Shown here: positions 1-10,823 of the stretch, in pieces
How the letters are laid out: each line of letters begins with the position of its first letter
How positions within the stretch are numbered: position 1 is the stretch's first letter
DNA from: Polytrichum commune
Taxonomy: Eukaryota > Streptophyta > Polytrichopsida > Polytrichales > Polytrichaceae
Assembly: GCA_950295325.1 (NCBI GenBank)
Contig: OX485803.1
Span: forward strand, 22,568,001-22,632,000
Direction of reading: 5' to 3'
Length of the DNA: 64,000 nucleotides
Notes under the pieces: generated by a model
Databases searched by the model: none
What the model saw: the letters and a program-made list of their open reading frames with translations, nothing else
What the model was told of the DNA's origin: nothing
Position numbers and translations under genes: made by a program

Positions 1-342
1 TCTAGAGAGCCAAATAATAATCCATAGAGCAAATTTGTAACCGGCGTCAAAATAGGTGAGAAGTTAGGGTGAAGGGAATGACGAAGCTGGTGTCCTCCAA
101 AGCGGCATTCAAGTTCCCACGAGAGTCTGATCTCAACTTATAGTCCCGGTTTGATCGCCACTATTCATTAAGCTGCACGACATGTACAATGCACAAGAGC
201 AGTAATATTGGTACAATGGATGCCCGCCCTTTTCTAACTACTTCCTGATCATGAAATGGATTCTACTCCCCATCGCAGGTTACACATTTGTGCACCACGT
301 ATACCCACCGTACCACTTATTGCACTTGCAGCTTGCGAATTT

Positions 343-1128
343 TCAATGATACGACCTCTCGCAGTACCACACATGCGGCGTGCACTCGGGGTTGGCGGTC
401 ACGATTCTATACATTAGGGATTTGAACTGCTCCTGGTGGATTCGGCATAACCTGGAGGATTTATAATGTTCACGTTTAACATCCGATTCAATAGAATTCA
501 CAAGAAATTGAAACACGATGGAAATGAATAGGGTCATGAAGCTGTAACTCCCGCAAGGGTTGAAAAGTAGTGTGACATACGCCGGAGGATCAAACTCTCT
601 CAACGGAGGCAGAATCGACACTTCAGCATTGGAAACGCCATCACTGATGTGCCGGACTACTGATTTGAAGCAGTCTTCGCATACTCTCGGCGCAGGTACC
701 GGCGGGTCTTCACAGCAAAGGCAGTGCGGCCGTGATGTGCTCGTTGCCCTCTGAAGCATGAGAAGGATATCCATAAGGAGGTCTGTCAAATTGTATATTA
801 TGGTGTCTGTAGGGAGCTGAACCATCTCCTTAGGAGCCATTCCAAGTGCCACATCTGCCATATCATTGATTATCTGTTTCATCAGGAGCCCCTGCAATGC
901 TAGGGATTGATGGGCTAACGGTGCGCGTGCAAGGAATTCCCGTGATTGATAGACAAGTGTCCATCCCAGGGCTGTCAAATTACCTATCACCTGTGGAGGT
1001 ATGGGAGAAAGATCCAAAGGGTGCCCCACAATCCACTTGTCCTCCCGATCGAATTGTATCGACTGACCTTGGGTGTAACAAACTAATTGCTCCAAATCCG
1101 GGCGGTAGTGTCCTGTCCTTAGTTCCAT
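343..1128 (-). CDS. Unknown Cys-rich protein, two exons (copy 1)
   Basis: I do not recognise this family. The frame is open throughout, but comparison with the diverged copy at 14259-15141 shows an intron at 580-452: it starts GTATGT, ends CAG and is 129 bp (43 codons), so the unspliced frame stays open. The spliced product is exon 1 1128-581 plus exon 2 451-343, 218 residues. A C-x2-C-x10-C-x2-C pattern (C136, C139, C150, C153) frames the conserved segment PPVPAPRVC and looks like a structural zinc site. It is followed by SILPPLREFDPP, the best conserved stretch in the family. Exon 2 begins LCRIHQEQF. The stop codon lies at the same aligned position as in the diverged copy, which supports a real gene. 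There is no signal peptide; residues 110-127 are hydrophobic (IIYNLTDLLMDILLMLQ) but read as an amphipathic helix. Function unknown. Confidence 0.62.
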   Translation of the reverse strand: MELRTGHYRPDLEQLVCYTQGQSIQFDREDKWIVGHPLDLSPIPPQVIGNLTALGWTLVYQSREFLARAPLAHQSLALQGLLMKQIINDMADVALGMAPKEMVQLPTDTIIYNLTDLLMDILLMLQRATSTSRPHCLCCEDPPVPAPRVCEDCFKSVVRHISDGVSNAEVSILPPLREFDPPAYVTLLFNPCGSYSFMTLFISIVFQFLVNSIESDVKREHYKSSRLCRIHQEQFKSLMYRIVTANPECTPHVWYCERSYH

Positions 1129-1562
1129 TTTTCTTTCAATCTAATTCTCCACCCCAGAACATCCGTCTGAGCAGCTAAATTTGAACGCTGGAGACCTGTC
1201 GATGGTTGGATGTGGCCGACGTAGCCCTCTCTGACGACAAATTTACCAAGCACACAAACATATGCAACTGCAAATCACAAGTAGGTGAACGACAAATGTT
1301 GAGGAAGTCCACATACTGTTACTTAATCCACGGAGCCTACTAGCACGAGTGCCGCCCACATCGACAAAAACAGGACTTCTTCGAGCTCTCTCGAGAAAAT
1401 TACTATCGAAGCAGCGCGTGCTGGAGCGAAGAAACCAAGACGATGATGAATCTCGCCAGCCTGCAGCTCATCATGTGGGGATCGTAGTATGCTGGAGATG
1501 CCTACAAAACGAGACACTGTGACTTCCGACTACGATCTGTACAAGAGTAGATTCATGCGTCC

Positions 1563-1970
1563 ATCGTGAATGTGAAATTTGCATGATGGGGAAGATAATT
1601 TTGCAGCCTGCCTCAAAGGTAATCCTCCGTGCGTAGGATCAGCCGGCTACTCCAATTTTCTGTGCATGTCATGCAGCCGACGACGAAAGGAGCTCCAAGG
1701 CCTAATTGCAACAAGAACCAACCGACGCAAGATTTGGATGAGCTCATCCCTGGGACCGCAAGAGTGAAGAAGTGGATTGATGCAGCGGAACATCAACGCT
1801 GCGCGGATTATCCGTCGTATGAGGACCGAACTAGTCGGCAAGGCTCCAATCCCGAGACAGAGGGAGCCGATCGCGATTGCAAGCAATCGTGTGGCTCCAC
1901 CGTGTGCACCCAAGAGAGTTTCAATCTTTTTTTTTTTCCTTCGGTTTGGGTGATCTTGTATGTTTTCTAA
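1563..1970 (+). CDS. Divergent partner ORF of unknown function (copy 1, partial)
   Basis: A plus-strand frame conserved in all three units. The clearest part runs from about 1673 and contains PTTKGAPRPN, QPTQDLDELIPGTARVKKW and AEHQRCADYPSYEDR. The aligned frame in the diverged unit reads TTEGASRRN...QPAQEIDELIPW, so conservation is at the protein level. Upstream, the Cys-rich segment seen in the diverged unit (HRECKTC) is present at about 1566 but frameshifted by small deletions. No in-frame ATG start is convincing; either an intron is missed or this copy is decaying. Transcription would be away from the minus-strand gene, from a shared upstream region at about 1130-1560. Confidence 0.35.
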
Positions 1971-2061
1971 TAATGGAATAAATGTGTCTCAAATGTGTTG
2001 GAACAAAAAGAAATGAAAAAATTTAGGATGAGTTTCCATGTAGGCTGCTCGCCCACGAGCA

Positions 2062-2250
2062 TTGGCTGTAGTAAGCCTGGTAGGGCTGGAGGTGGGTGGC
2101 CCCTAAATTTAGGGCAAGGGAGCCAAATTATGTCAAAACATGGAATATTTTGACCCCTCCACCAACATTCCAATTTCCCTAACTTGATGTGCAGTTCCTT
2201 GTATTGCAGTCTAGCTACCCTCTATAACGGCCGGTTCACACGGAGGGGGG
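2062..2250. repeat. Dispersed repeat, copy 1 (second copy 51137-51325)
   Basis: About 190 bp shared with 51137-51325, starting CATTG.CT.TAGTAA and ending at CGGCCGGTTCACACGGAG. It contains a hairpin, GTCAAAA/TTTTGAC. In this copy the sequence runs into the Mutator-like element; in the other it runs into a small inverted-repeat element whose own end is GGCCGGTTCACAC, so the two repeats are joined at both loci. Confidence 0.75.
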
Positions 2251-2264
2251 TGGGCAAGTCCCTG

Positions 2265-2807
2265 GTCGAGGCATAAAGCCGGCCAGGGATGGAGGGCAAG
2301 TAGATCGGAGTCGTCCTTTCTCTACGAGCAAAGTTCATCCGTAATTTTCTGCGTTTTGGGTTGCCCGAACGCTTGCCCGGCTTGCTACCCCATTGTGTAT
2401 AGGACCAGTGATCTGGGAGATTTTTTGACATAACCGGTTGCGATCTTAGTGCTTGCAAGTCCAACCGGTGGCAAGTTGACATCCTACGGTTTTCTTTTAT
2501 TAAATTGGGGTATATTCTATAAATCCCTCTGAAATGATCGGTAAATTTTTCTATAGTGTTGACCTTCAACCGGTTTAATTACAACCAATTGCCGGTTCTC
2601 CACGATCATAGTATAAGACGGGTATGCGGCCACACTAGGGGAACTTGCAGCTCTAGAAGACAAGGTTTAGGGGTCTTAAATGGTTACTTATGCTCCGACT
2701 AGCCCGCGTCTCCTAGGGTATGGAACACGCAATTAGCACAAGATGGTTAGCAAATCTAAATCGAAGTTGCATCCAATTTCCTCATAATTTTGGAGCGCGT
2801 AGAACAA
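2265..2807 (+). repeat. MULE left terminal inverted repeat
   Basis: Matches the reverse complement of 8142-8683 with few differences. The arm carries a short open frame (2222-2569, minus, matched by 8379-8687, plus) that is a by-product of the inverted repeat; I do not regard it as a gene. A diverged piece of the same arm occurs at 16440-16600. Confidence 0.9.
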
Positions 2808-3108
2808 AGAAATATTCATGTGGCATATTTTTGAAAAGAAATAGTATGATTTGACAAAACCTCAGAGAACAATGCATCGCCAAAGTTTAGTCGACTCGAC
2901 GACTTCACAAAATTATGCATCACTACAAAATCTATGCATCGATCATGTAAATCAACATGATAATATATATGTCATAAAATTATATATATATATATAGAAA
3001 TAAATTTATACAACATTCAAATATGTAATGTTCTAGGTACAATGTCCAAAACAAATTCTTGACTTTGTTTTTTGAAATGGTGTTGATTGAAATCAATTAC
3101 ATTGTATA

Positions 3109-6100
3109 CTAATACCGTACATTTTCATTTGGAAGTCGTATCCCCCATATAACCACCCCATTTTTAAAGTCAATCCTATATGATTGACAATGCTCACCTA
3201 AAGTGGCATAATTGAAATCCGCTAATGTTCCTGGATACCATTTATCGTCATTCATGAAATGTATTTCTACTGCACGACCAATGAAAGATCCATTTGCCCC
3301 ATCTACATATGTAGGTTGAACATACCTATTCACCTTGAGAGAACAATTTTTGCAAAATACAATCCTCTCTTCTGTAAGCATGAGATTGTGAGTGCCACAA
3401 GTAGTACAAGTTTGTTTTTTTAGTTTGGGTAAGCGGGGTCAACTATGTTTCTTTGCCACATATTGACGTCGACGACTTTCAAAATTCGCATCTGGTCGAG
3501 GAAATTGAAGTTCTACAAGTAACATTGTTGTAGTAAGCGACTCACCAATATCATGAATATGTTTTGTTTTTGGCACATTAAATCCAAGCCTTGTCCATGT
3601 CACATTCCTTTGTTGAGTCTCTATGCTACTTCCGGCACGTGGCATAAAGCTTGTTGGTGGCCGAGCTATCATCTTTTCCATTGCAACCATCAATTTTCTT
3701 AATTTTGAACTTTGCTCACGAAAAAAGTTTTTTTGATCAATGGATAATACTCCGATGTAAAGCTCTGCAATGATTTTTGAAGATTTTCAACCTCCTTATA
3801 GATCTGAACATCATCATTGACTGTCTCAAGGGTTCTTGTAATCCTTATTTCTTCTTCGTTGGATGGTTGTTCCTCATAGATGACATTGTGTATGCTGAAG
3901 GTATCCTCTTCCATAACACCCCGTACATGGTAGTAGCTTTTGTCAACAATCTTTTTCAAAGCCAACATGTGTTTGCACATTGATTAAGTATTGGCACAAT
4001 CACATTGTTCGGATCCCATCGACACCGTGTACCAGAAGTCTTTTTTAGTTTGAGACCGCATTTCAAATATTAAACCGAATATGTCTACTTCACGAAAAAC
4101 TTGACAAGAATCTTCCAAATATTTTTCAAAAATCTTTTGAGTTTTTTGTAGTTTGTTGGTGTGGGGTTTGGTAGATCCACGAAGAGAGTATTTTTCTAGT
4201 TCACTTATCTTTTGTCGTTCTTTATAATGCTCAATCAAAGTCATACCCCCCATTCGTTCTCCATTGAGACTTGGGTCACCGATAATAGCTTAAACTAGCT
4301 CAACCAACCTATGATTGACTAGTCTTCGCAATAATGTGTATTTGATGAAATGCCACATTCTTTCTACAAGGTTGGTGGTGTCAACAAACCCATGGGAAAA
4401 TAACCTACCATATCTAGTCCTCATTGTTCTATAATAACAATAATCGCTTGCCCAAGCTACATCCACATATCTCATAACAACTGCAATATGTCCATAATCT
4501 TCTTTGAATGTATTATAGTTCTCTTCAAATTTTATTTCGGACTCTGCACCTATCAACGTACACATTGCTTTATATAATTGATCTCTTTCATTTTCACCAA
4601 CTTTAGGTAGAAGATTTTCCACCCTTTTTTTTTCGTATGAAAATTGCATAACAAAAGATGACATTTTGTTTGTGTCCCTCCCACAACACTATTTTTCCAA
4701 CAATATGGATTCATTTGAATAACGGCTATATAAGATTCGTACTATGTTTTGTTTTTATCAATAACAATCGCATTGAGATGAACGTCTCCCAAAACTTCAA
4801 ATATTTTTTCATTGTTAATTGTAAAGCGATTCTCTCATGTCCCCTATTTTTTATCATTGGAACATAACATCGGGAACATAGGCATTCCGATGCCTTCTTT
4901 GTTAGGACATACCACTCCAATTAGCAGCATGTTATATTGGTTAGTCTTGAATGTTGAATCAATTGCCCACACCGAATTTGGTGTCAACCTTTTTGCAAGT
5001 TGTAGCATCCAATCATCCATCATAATAAGAACAAATGGTCTTTTGTAAGGATCCACATTGCATGGATTATATCTTTGGAAAAATATAATTTTTTTTCCTC
5101 CCAATCAGGAATGTAAGCATATACATTTGTCCAAACTAGTAGAAATTTTGTGTCTGGATCAACAAAAAATTCAACAGAAAGGCGTTGGTCGCGGTTGTTA
5201 TTTGGCCAATCATTTCGTGATATCACATTCTGCACTTGGAGATTCCATGCAATGTTTCCAACATCCTTTGAAGTAAGTCGAAACCGAAAAGAAACTTGTT
5301 CATGAGGTGCAGCTTCACTTAAAAACCTTGCTCTTCGTCTCGATGCCAAAAGAGCAGCTTGTACATCTTTTAGGGTTGTCAAACTTTCTTCGCAATCATA
5401 GATGGCTTGAGGATGTATCGGAAGAAAAAAATAATCAACATCAGATCCTAGTTCATGTCCGGTGTGGTTTCTTAAGTATAACTTAGCTTGAGCACCTTCA
5501 ATTTTTTTTACATCCAATGATAAGCTCGCACCCTTCTCTTCTGCATATGGTTCTACAACTTTCAAAACTAACTCACACCTGCAATGCTTTGAAACAAACT
5601 GTTCACGTATAGTTACATTTGTAAATTGGATTTTCGTTGACCTCGACGGTACACCCCACCTCGATGACAACGGTACAAAGTCACAATTATCTTGAATGGT
5701 CTTGTGTTTACTTTCCAAGTTTTGAACTTAACTAAGTTCACCTTATAGTCTAATATGATGTTTTGTATGGCATATTCTAACTCTTGCATAAGAACTTCAA
5801 ATTGGACACCATACAAGCCTCTTGTGCGTTTTTTTTATGAAGAATTTGTTGAAAATTCTTTCTTAACTTTTTTTAGATTTGCAATCTGGACACTGACGTA
5901 TATATTCCTTGATGTGTTCCCATGAGATTCCATGCAATTGTTGCCCGATTATCCATCTTCTTCTTTTTAATTATGCTGCAATTGCATTGTTTCCCCAATG
6001 ACCTTCTTCATGTACAAATCGCACAATATGTCCCCACTTTTCAAACCATGGTAGTCTCAAAGATGGACTCTTTTTATTGCAAAGACGAAATTCTCCAAGA

Positions 6101-6156
6101 AGTTGAAGTTGGGTCAACATCTTGCACTCTCTTAAAATAATTTGATAGTTCATCAA
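3109..6156 (-). pseudogene. MULE transposase with H2C2, DDE, SWIM, zinc-ribbon and Tudor-like domains
   Basis: Read 5' to 3' on the minus strand. About 6030-5895: an integrase-type H2C2 zinc domain (VHEEGHWG ... IKEYIRQCPDC, one in-frame TAA). 5718-5020: a long open stretch. About 4960: IDSTFKTN with the first catalytic Asp (codon 4958-4960). About 4757: VIDKNKT with the second Asp, then CNFH (CxxH) near 4645, in a frame other than the longest ORFs. 4664-4290 and 4253-3984: the C-terminal part of the catalytic region. 4005-3966: a SWIM finger, CDC then CKH, split by a single TAA at 3984-3986. About 3412-3330: a zinc ribbon, CTTC...CKNC. 3300-3112: a Tudor/agenet-like domain (GRAVEIHFMNDDKWYPGTL ... 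YRIDF). The domain order and active-site motifs are what I see; the MULE and SWIM assignments follow from the families. Several stops and frame changes mark it as a decayed gene. Confidence 0.8.
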
Positions 6157-6429
6157 GTATGCATCTTCACCATCTTGAAAAGTAGGATCCGCCGTGCAAT
6201 AATCATATCGACAGATAGTGTAAAATTATGCTTAAGGGACTCAACCATCAATATGTATGATTATTCTGTGAAAGCATAATATCTATCTGAAATAAACAAC
6301 ATTGGATTTACATGTTTTGTTTTTGGTTGAGTGGGTTCGTCTTCTTCTAATTCTTATTCACTATTATCATCAAATTCATACTCCAAATCACTCTCTGAGT
6401 CTTTTAGAGCATAATTGAAATTGTGAAGC

Positions 6430-8141
6430 ATGGTCTCCATGTTTGAACAAATATCTATACAACTAAATTACATCCTAGATTGCTCAAATACAATACAAAT
6501 TTATCTCAAAGTTTGAAAGAGAAATATAAAATTATTTTACCTTACAACATGGATACTTTGGTGAGCATATATATAAACGCCCATACTCTTACTTAAAGTA
6601 AAATATATATACATTCAAGCTTTCACTTAAAGTAAAATATATACACACTCAAGCTTTTACTTAAAATAAATTGTATGCACACTCAAAATTATACTTTAAG
6701 TCAAAAAACTTATTTTAAATAATAAATTTTACAAGATCTCATATCAAAATATCCAAACCTAATTTATTGGAAACTTTATTGCACAACATGGTTTTCTATT
6801 GTGGAATCCATCATTTAACCAAAAGTAAGATTGTATGAAGTTAGGTTATGATTATAAATTTTTATTTTATTTAAGCCTAAAAAATTTAGAGACTTATTGA
6901 TATGACCATAGAAAATATCACGTGAACTTTAAAATATCAAAAACATTTTAATGAACTTATGACCAGTTCAACAAATGTCACCTAATCTCAATCGAATTTA
7001 TAATGTTTGGACAATCCATAAAGTTTCCTTTCATTGCGGTCAACTAAACTTGATGATGCATTTTTCCTTGAGGTGTTTTCCAATGATTTTATTTTGATTT
7101 ATTTGAAAGTGTGTCATATGAATATTTGTTTGTTTGTGTTGGTCTTTCAAATTCCTCATCTTAGGTTCATTCAATTATCCAAATTAAGGAATAGCCAAGG
7201 AGTTGGTTGCAAGACCAGCTTTTCATGACTTATTTTGTAACACTAAAAACAAATTTCTAATTTGATCAATCAAGGTAATAAATTACATATTGTGCTTCAT
7301 TTTGGAGTACAATATATTATACAAAAATAAATCTCTCAAAAAAATGAAAGGAACATTGTGATAATGATCCTCCAAAAGGGGGAAAAAAAACCCATATCTC
7401 GAGGTTAAATAAACTCTTTGTTGATGCATTTATTCTGTGAGGTGTTGTCCAATCATGTAATTTCTTTCTGAAATTTGCCATTGGAATATTTCTTTGTGTT
7501 GGTCCTTTAAATTCCTAACTTAGGTTCATAGATTAGTCCAATTTCAAAAACAACCAAACAATGGTCTTAGGAGCACTTTTTAATGACCTACTTTGTAGCA
7601 TTGAAAACAAATTGCTAATTTTATAATTGAAGATAGTAAATTTACATATTTTTCTTCATTTGGTAGTTCACTATAATGTACAAGAAGCCAACTTTCAAAA
7701 GAACGAAAAGAATATTGTAAAAATAACCCTAAAAATGAGAAAAAGTTCATGTCTCGAGGTCGACTAAACTTTGGCAATGCATTGTTCTTTGAGATTTAAA
7801 GACAAGTGACTTTCACTTGAGATTTTACTTTTTGCATGACAACTCTGATTTTGGGAATCAAAGTGACAACCTTTATGACTCACAATAATTAACCTAATAA
7901 AAAGCATTTATCGTGCCTAATTTGGATACTAATCTTAATTGGACACCTATATTTGAATGGTATGCGGTGCGGTGTGCGGTGATGAGGCCTTAAGAATGGA
8001 TACCAAGAAGACACTTGTCCGAAACAATTAGATAACCATTGTAAGCTCAATAGTCAACACGGTTGTTTTTGTGTGTGTATGGGTGAGGGGGATGACCATA
8101 TAATGAGAGCAGAACAAATATTCTTTGATAATGATATATTT
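6430..8141. other. AT-rich non-coding tail of the MULE
   Basis: No coding signal on either strand. The stretch holds short repeated phrases near 6560-6700 (TTACTTAAAGTAAAATATAT variants) and an imperfect tandem duplication at 7036-7770, annotated separately. Confidence 0.6.
7036..7770. repeat. Imperfect tandem duplication, about 370 bp unit
   Basis: 7036-7400 and 7405-7770 align along their length. Shared phrases in order: GATGCATTT, TGTGTTGGTC, AATTCCT..CTTAGGTTCAT, then AAAAACAAATT.CTAATTT. The copies are well diverged and no frame is conserved, so I read it as old duplication in the element's non-coding tail. Confidence 0.7.
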
Positions 8142-8683
8142 GTTCATACGTGCTCCAAAATTATGAGGAAATTGGATGCAACTTCGATTTCGATTTGCTA
8201 ACCATCTCGTGCTAATTGCATGTTCCATACCCTAGGAGACGCGGGCTAGTCGGAGCATAAGTAACCATTTAAGACCCCTAAACCTTGTCTTCTAGAGCTG
8301 CAAGTTCCCCTAGTGTGGCCGCATACCCGTCTTATACTATGATCGTGGAAAACTGGCAATTAGCTGTAATTAAACCGGTTGAAGGTCAACACTGTAGAAA
8401 AATTTACCGATCATTTTAGAGGGATTTATAGAATATACCCCAATTTAATAAAAGAAAACCGTAGGATGTCAACTTGCCACCGGTTGGATTTACAAGCACT
8501 AAGACTGCAACCGGTTATGTCAAAAAATCTCCCAGATCACTGGTCCTATACACAATGGGGTAGCAAGCCGGGCAAGCGTTCGGGCAACCCAAAACGCAGA
8601 AATTTACGGATGAATCATGCTCATAGAGAAAGGACGACTCCGATCTGCTTGCCCTCCATCCCTGGCCGGCTTTATGCCTCGAC
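8142..8683 (-). repeat. MULE right terminal inverted repeat
   Basis: Inverted counterpart of 2265-2807; homology stops at about 8142 inward and 8683 outward. The outer edge is followed by 78 bp unrelated to the left flank, then by copy 2 of the duplicated gene unit. Confidence 0.9.
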
Positions 8684-9126
8684 ATGATGTGCTGTCAACA
8701 AGAGTGGCTTGGAGTTGCTGAATGGGCCAGCATATAGAACCTGAATAATTTCCGCATCGGTTCTAGAGAGCCAAATAATAATTCATAGAGCAAATTTGTA
8801 ACCGGCGTCAATATAGGTGAGAAGTTAGGGTGAAGGGAATGACGAAGCTGGTGTCCTCCAAAGCGGCATTCAAGTTCCCACGAGAGTCTGATTTCAACTT
8901 ATAGTCCCGGTTTGATCGCCACTATCATTAAGCTGCACGACATGTACAATGCACAAGAGCAGTAATATTGGTGCAATGGATGCCCGCCCTTTTCTAACTA
9001 CTTCCTGATCATGAAATGGATTCTACTCCCCATCGCAGGTTACACATTTGTGCACCACGTATACCCACCGTACCACTTATTGCACTTGCAGCTTGCGAAT
9101 TTTCATTGATACGCCTTCTCGCAGTA

Positions 9127-9885
9127 CTACATATGCGGCGTGCACCCGGGGTTGGCGGTCACGATTCTATACATTAGGCATATGAACTGCTCCTGGTGGA
9201 TTCGGCATAACCTGGAGGATTTATCATGTACACGTTTAACATCCGATACAATATAATTCACAAGAAATTGAAACACGATGGAAATGAATAGGGTCATGAA
9301 GCTGTAACTCCCGCAAGGGTTGAAAAGTAGTGTGACGTACGCCGGAGGATCAAACTCTCTCAGCGGAGGCAGAATCGACACTTCAGCATTGGGAACGCCA
9401 TCACTGATGTGCCGGACTACTGATTTGAAGCAGCCGTCGCATACTCTCGGCGCAGGTACCGGCGGGTCTTCACAGCAAAGGCAGTGCGGCCGTGATGTGC
9501 TCGTTGCCCTCTGAAGCATGAGAAGGATACGCATAAGGAGGTCTGTCAGAGTGTATATTATGGTGGCTGCAGGGAGCCGAACCATCTCCTTAGGAGCCAT
9601 TCCAAGTGCCACATCTGCCATATCATTGATTATCTGTTTCATCAGGAGCCCCTGCAATGCTAGGGATTGTTCTGCTAACGGTGCGCGTGCAAGGTATTTC
9701 CGTGATTTGTAGACAAGTGCCCATCCCAGGGCAGTCAAATTACCTATCGCACATCGAGGTATGGGAGAATCCAAAGGGTGCGACAAAATACTATTGTTCT
9801 CCCGACCGAATTTTATCGACTGACCTTTGGTGTAACAAACTAATTGCACCAACTCCCGGCGGTAGTGTCCTGTCCTTCCTTCCAT
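9127..9885 (-). CDS. Unknown Cys-rich protein, two exons (copy 2)
   Basis: Near-identical paralogue of the gene at 343-1128. The inferred intron is 9340-9212 (129 bp); its donor reads GTACGT here instead of GTATGT. The zinc-site pattern C-x2-C-x10-C-x2-C is intact (HCLCC...PPVPAPRVCDGC). The family stop is not reached: a Trp codon of copy 1 (TGG) is TAG here, so the protein ends nine residues early, just after TPHM. The N-terminus starts MEGRTGHYRREL versus MELRTGHYRPDL in copy 1. Most differences are single substitutions; the frame has stayed open since the duplication, which hints at constraint or recency. Confidence 0.58.
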   Translation of the reverse strand: MEGRTGHYRRELVQLVCYTKGQSIKFGRENNSILSHPLDSPIPRCAIGNLTALGWALVYKSRKYLARAPLAEQSLALQGLLMKQIINDMADVALGMAPKEMVRLPAATIIYTLTDLLMRILLMLQRATSTSRPHCLCCEDPPVPAPRVCDGCFKSVVRHISDGVPNAEVSILPPLREFDPPAYVTLLFNPCGSYSFMTLFISIVFQFLVNYIVSDVKRVHDKSSRLCRIHQEQFICLMYRIVTANPGCTPHM

Positions 9886-10320
9886 TTTTCTTTCAATCTA
9901 ATTCTCCACCCCAGAACATCCGTCTGAGCAGCTAAATTTGAACGCTGGAGACCTGTCGATGGTTGGATGTGGCCGACGTAGCCCTCTCTGACGACAAATA
10001 TACCAAGCACACAAACATATGCAACTGCAAATCACAAGTAGGTGAACGACAAATATTGAGGAAGTCCACATACATGTTACTTAATCCACGGAGCCTACTA
10101 GCACGAGTACCGCCCACATCGTCAAAAACAGGACTTCTTCGAGCTCTCTCGAGAAAATTACTATCGAAGCAGCGCGTGCTGGAGCGAAGAAACCAAGACG
10201 ATGATGAATCTCGCCAGCCTGCAGCTCATCATGTGGGGATCGTAGTATGCTGGAGATGCCTACAAAACGAGACACTGTGACTTCCGACTACGATCTGTAC
10301 AAGAGTAGATTCATGCGTCC

Positions 10321-10716
10321 ATCGTGAATGTGAAATTTGCATGATGGGGATGATAATTTTGCAGCCTGCCTCAAAGGTAATTCTCCGTGCGTAGGATCAG
10401 CCGGCTACTCCAATTTTCTGTGCATGTCATGCAGCCGACGACGGAAGGAGCTCCAAGGCCTAATTGCAACAAGAACCAACCGACGCAAGCTTTGGATGAG
10501 CTCATCCCTGGGACAGCAAGAGTGAAGAAGTGGATTGATGCAGCGGAACATCAACGCTGCGCGGATTATCCGTCGTATGAGGACCGAATTAGTCGGCAAG
10601 GCTCCAATCCCAAGACAGAGGGAGGCAAACATTGGAATAACGTCTCTGATCGCGATTGCAAGCAATCGTGTGGCTCCACCAAGAGAGTTTCTGTCCTTTT
10701 TTTCCGGTTTGGGTGA
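10321..10716 (+). CDS. Divergent partner ORF of unknown function (copy 2, partial)
   Basis: Counterpart of 1563-1970. The conserved frame reads PTTEGAPRPN, QPTQALDELIPGTARVKKW and AEHQRCADYPSYEDR, then diverges at the C-terminus because copy 2 has about 20 bp absent from copy 1. No clear ATG starts this frame, so an upstream exon is possible: a separate plus-strand frame at 9963-10280 is rich in Arg, Asp and Glu and ends just before it. Function unknown. Confidence 0.33.
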
Positions 10717-10823
10717 TCTTGTATGTTTTCTAATAATGGAATAAATGTGTCTCAGATGTGTTGTAACATAAAGAAATGAAGAAATGTTAGGGTGAGTTTC
10801 CATGTAGGCTGCTCGCCCACGAG

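Larger units (their letters stand above)
1..2059. repeat. Segmental duplication, copy 1
   Basis: The window opens inside a unit that recurs almost base for base at 8762-10823. The match begins at the first base, so the true left edge may lie outside the window. It ends at about 2059/10823, where copy 1 runs into a dispersed repeat and copy 2 into unrelated sequence. The unit carries a minus-strand gene (343-1128) and a divergent plus-strand reading frame. Differences are scattered substitutions plus a few small indels, for example about 20 bp near 1865/10623. A third, diverged copy lies at about 14040-15870. Confidence 0.93.
2265..8683 (-). mobile_element. Mutator-like element (MULE), about 6.4 kb
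   Basis: Two arms of about 540 bp in inverted orientation (2265-2807 and 8142-8683) bracket a minus-strand transposase gene and an AT-rich tail. Long terminal inverted repeats with a MULE-type transposase carrying a SWIM finger define the superfamily. The arm boundary is sharp: homology stops at GTCGAGGC (left) and its complement (right). I see no matching 9 bp target duplication at these edges. The element sits between two direct copies of the gene unit (1-2059 and 8762-10823). The transposase is broken by several stops and frameshifts, so the copy is unlikely to be autonomous. Confidence 0.85.
8762..10823. repeat. Segmental duplication, copy 2
   Basis: Direct repeat of 1-2059 at high identity, 8.76 kb downstream, with the MULE in between. 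Both divergent reading frames are carried along. The right edge falls at CCCACGAG, after which the two copies share nothing. Confidence 0.93.

Noticed and set aside
560-754. Plus-strand frame conserved between copies 1 and 2 (also 9320-9514)
   Set aside because: Shadow of the minus-strand gene; not kept in the diverged third copy.
2222-2569. Open frame repeated at 8379-8687 (MKVNT.EKFTDHFRGIYRIYPN)
   Set aside because: It lies wholly inside the MULE inverted arms, so its repetition reflects the arms. It resembles no protein family.
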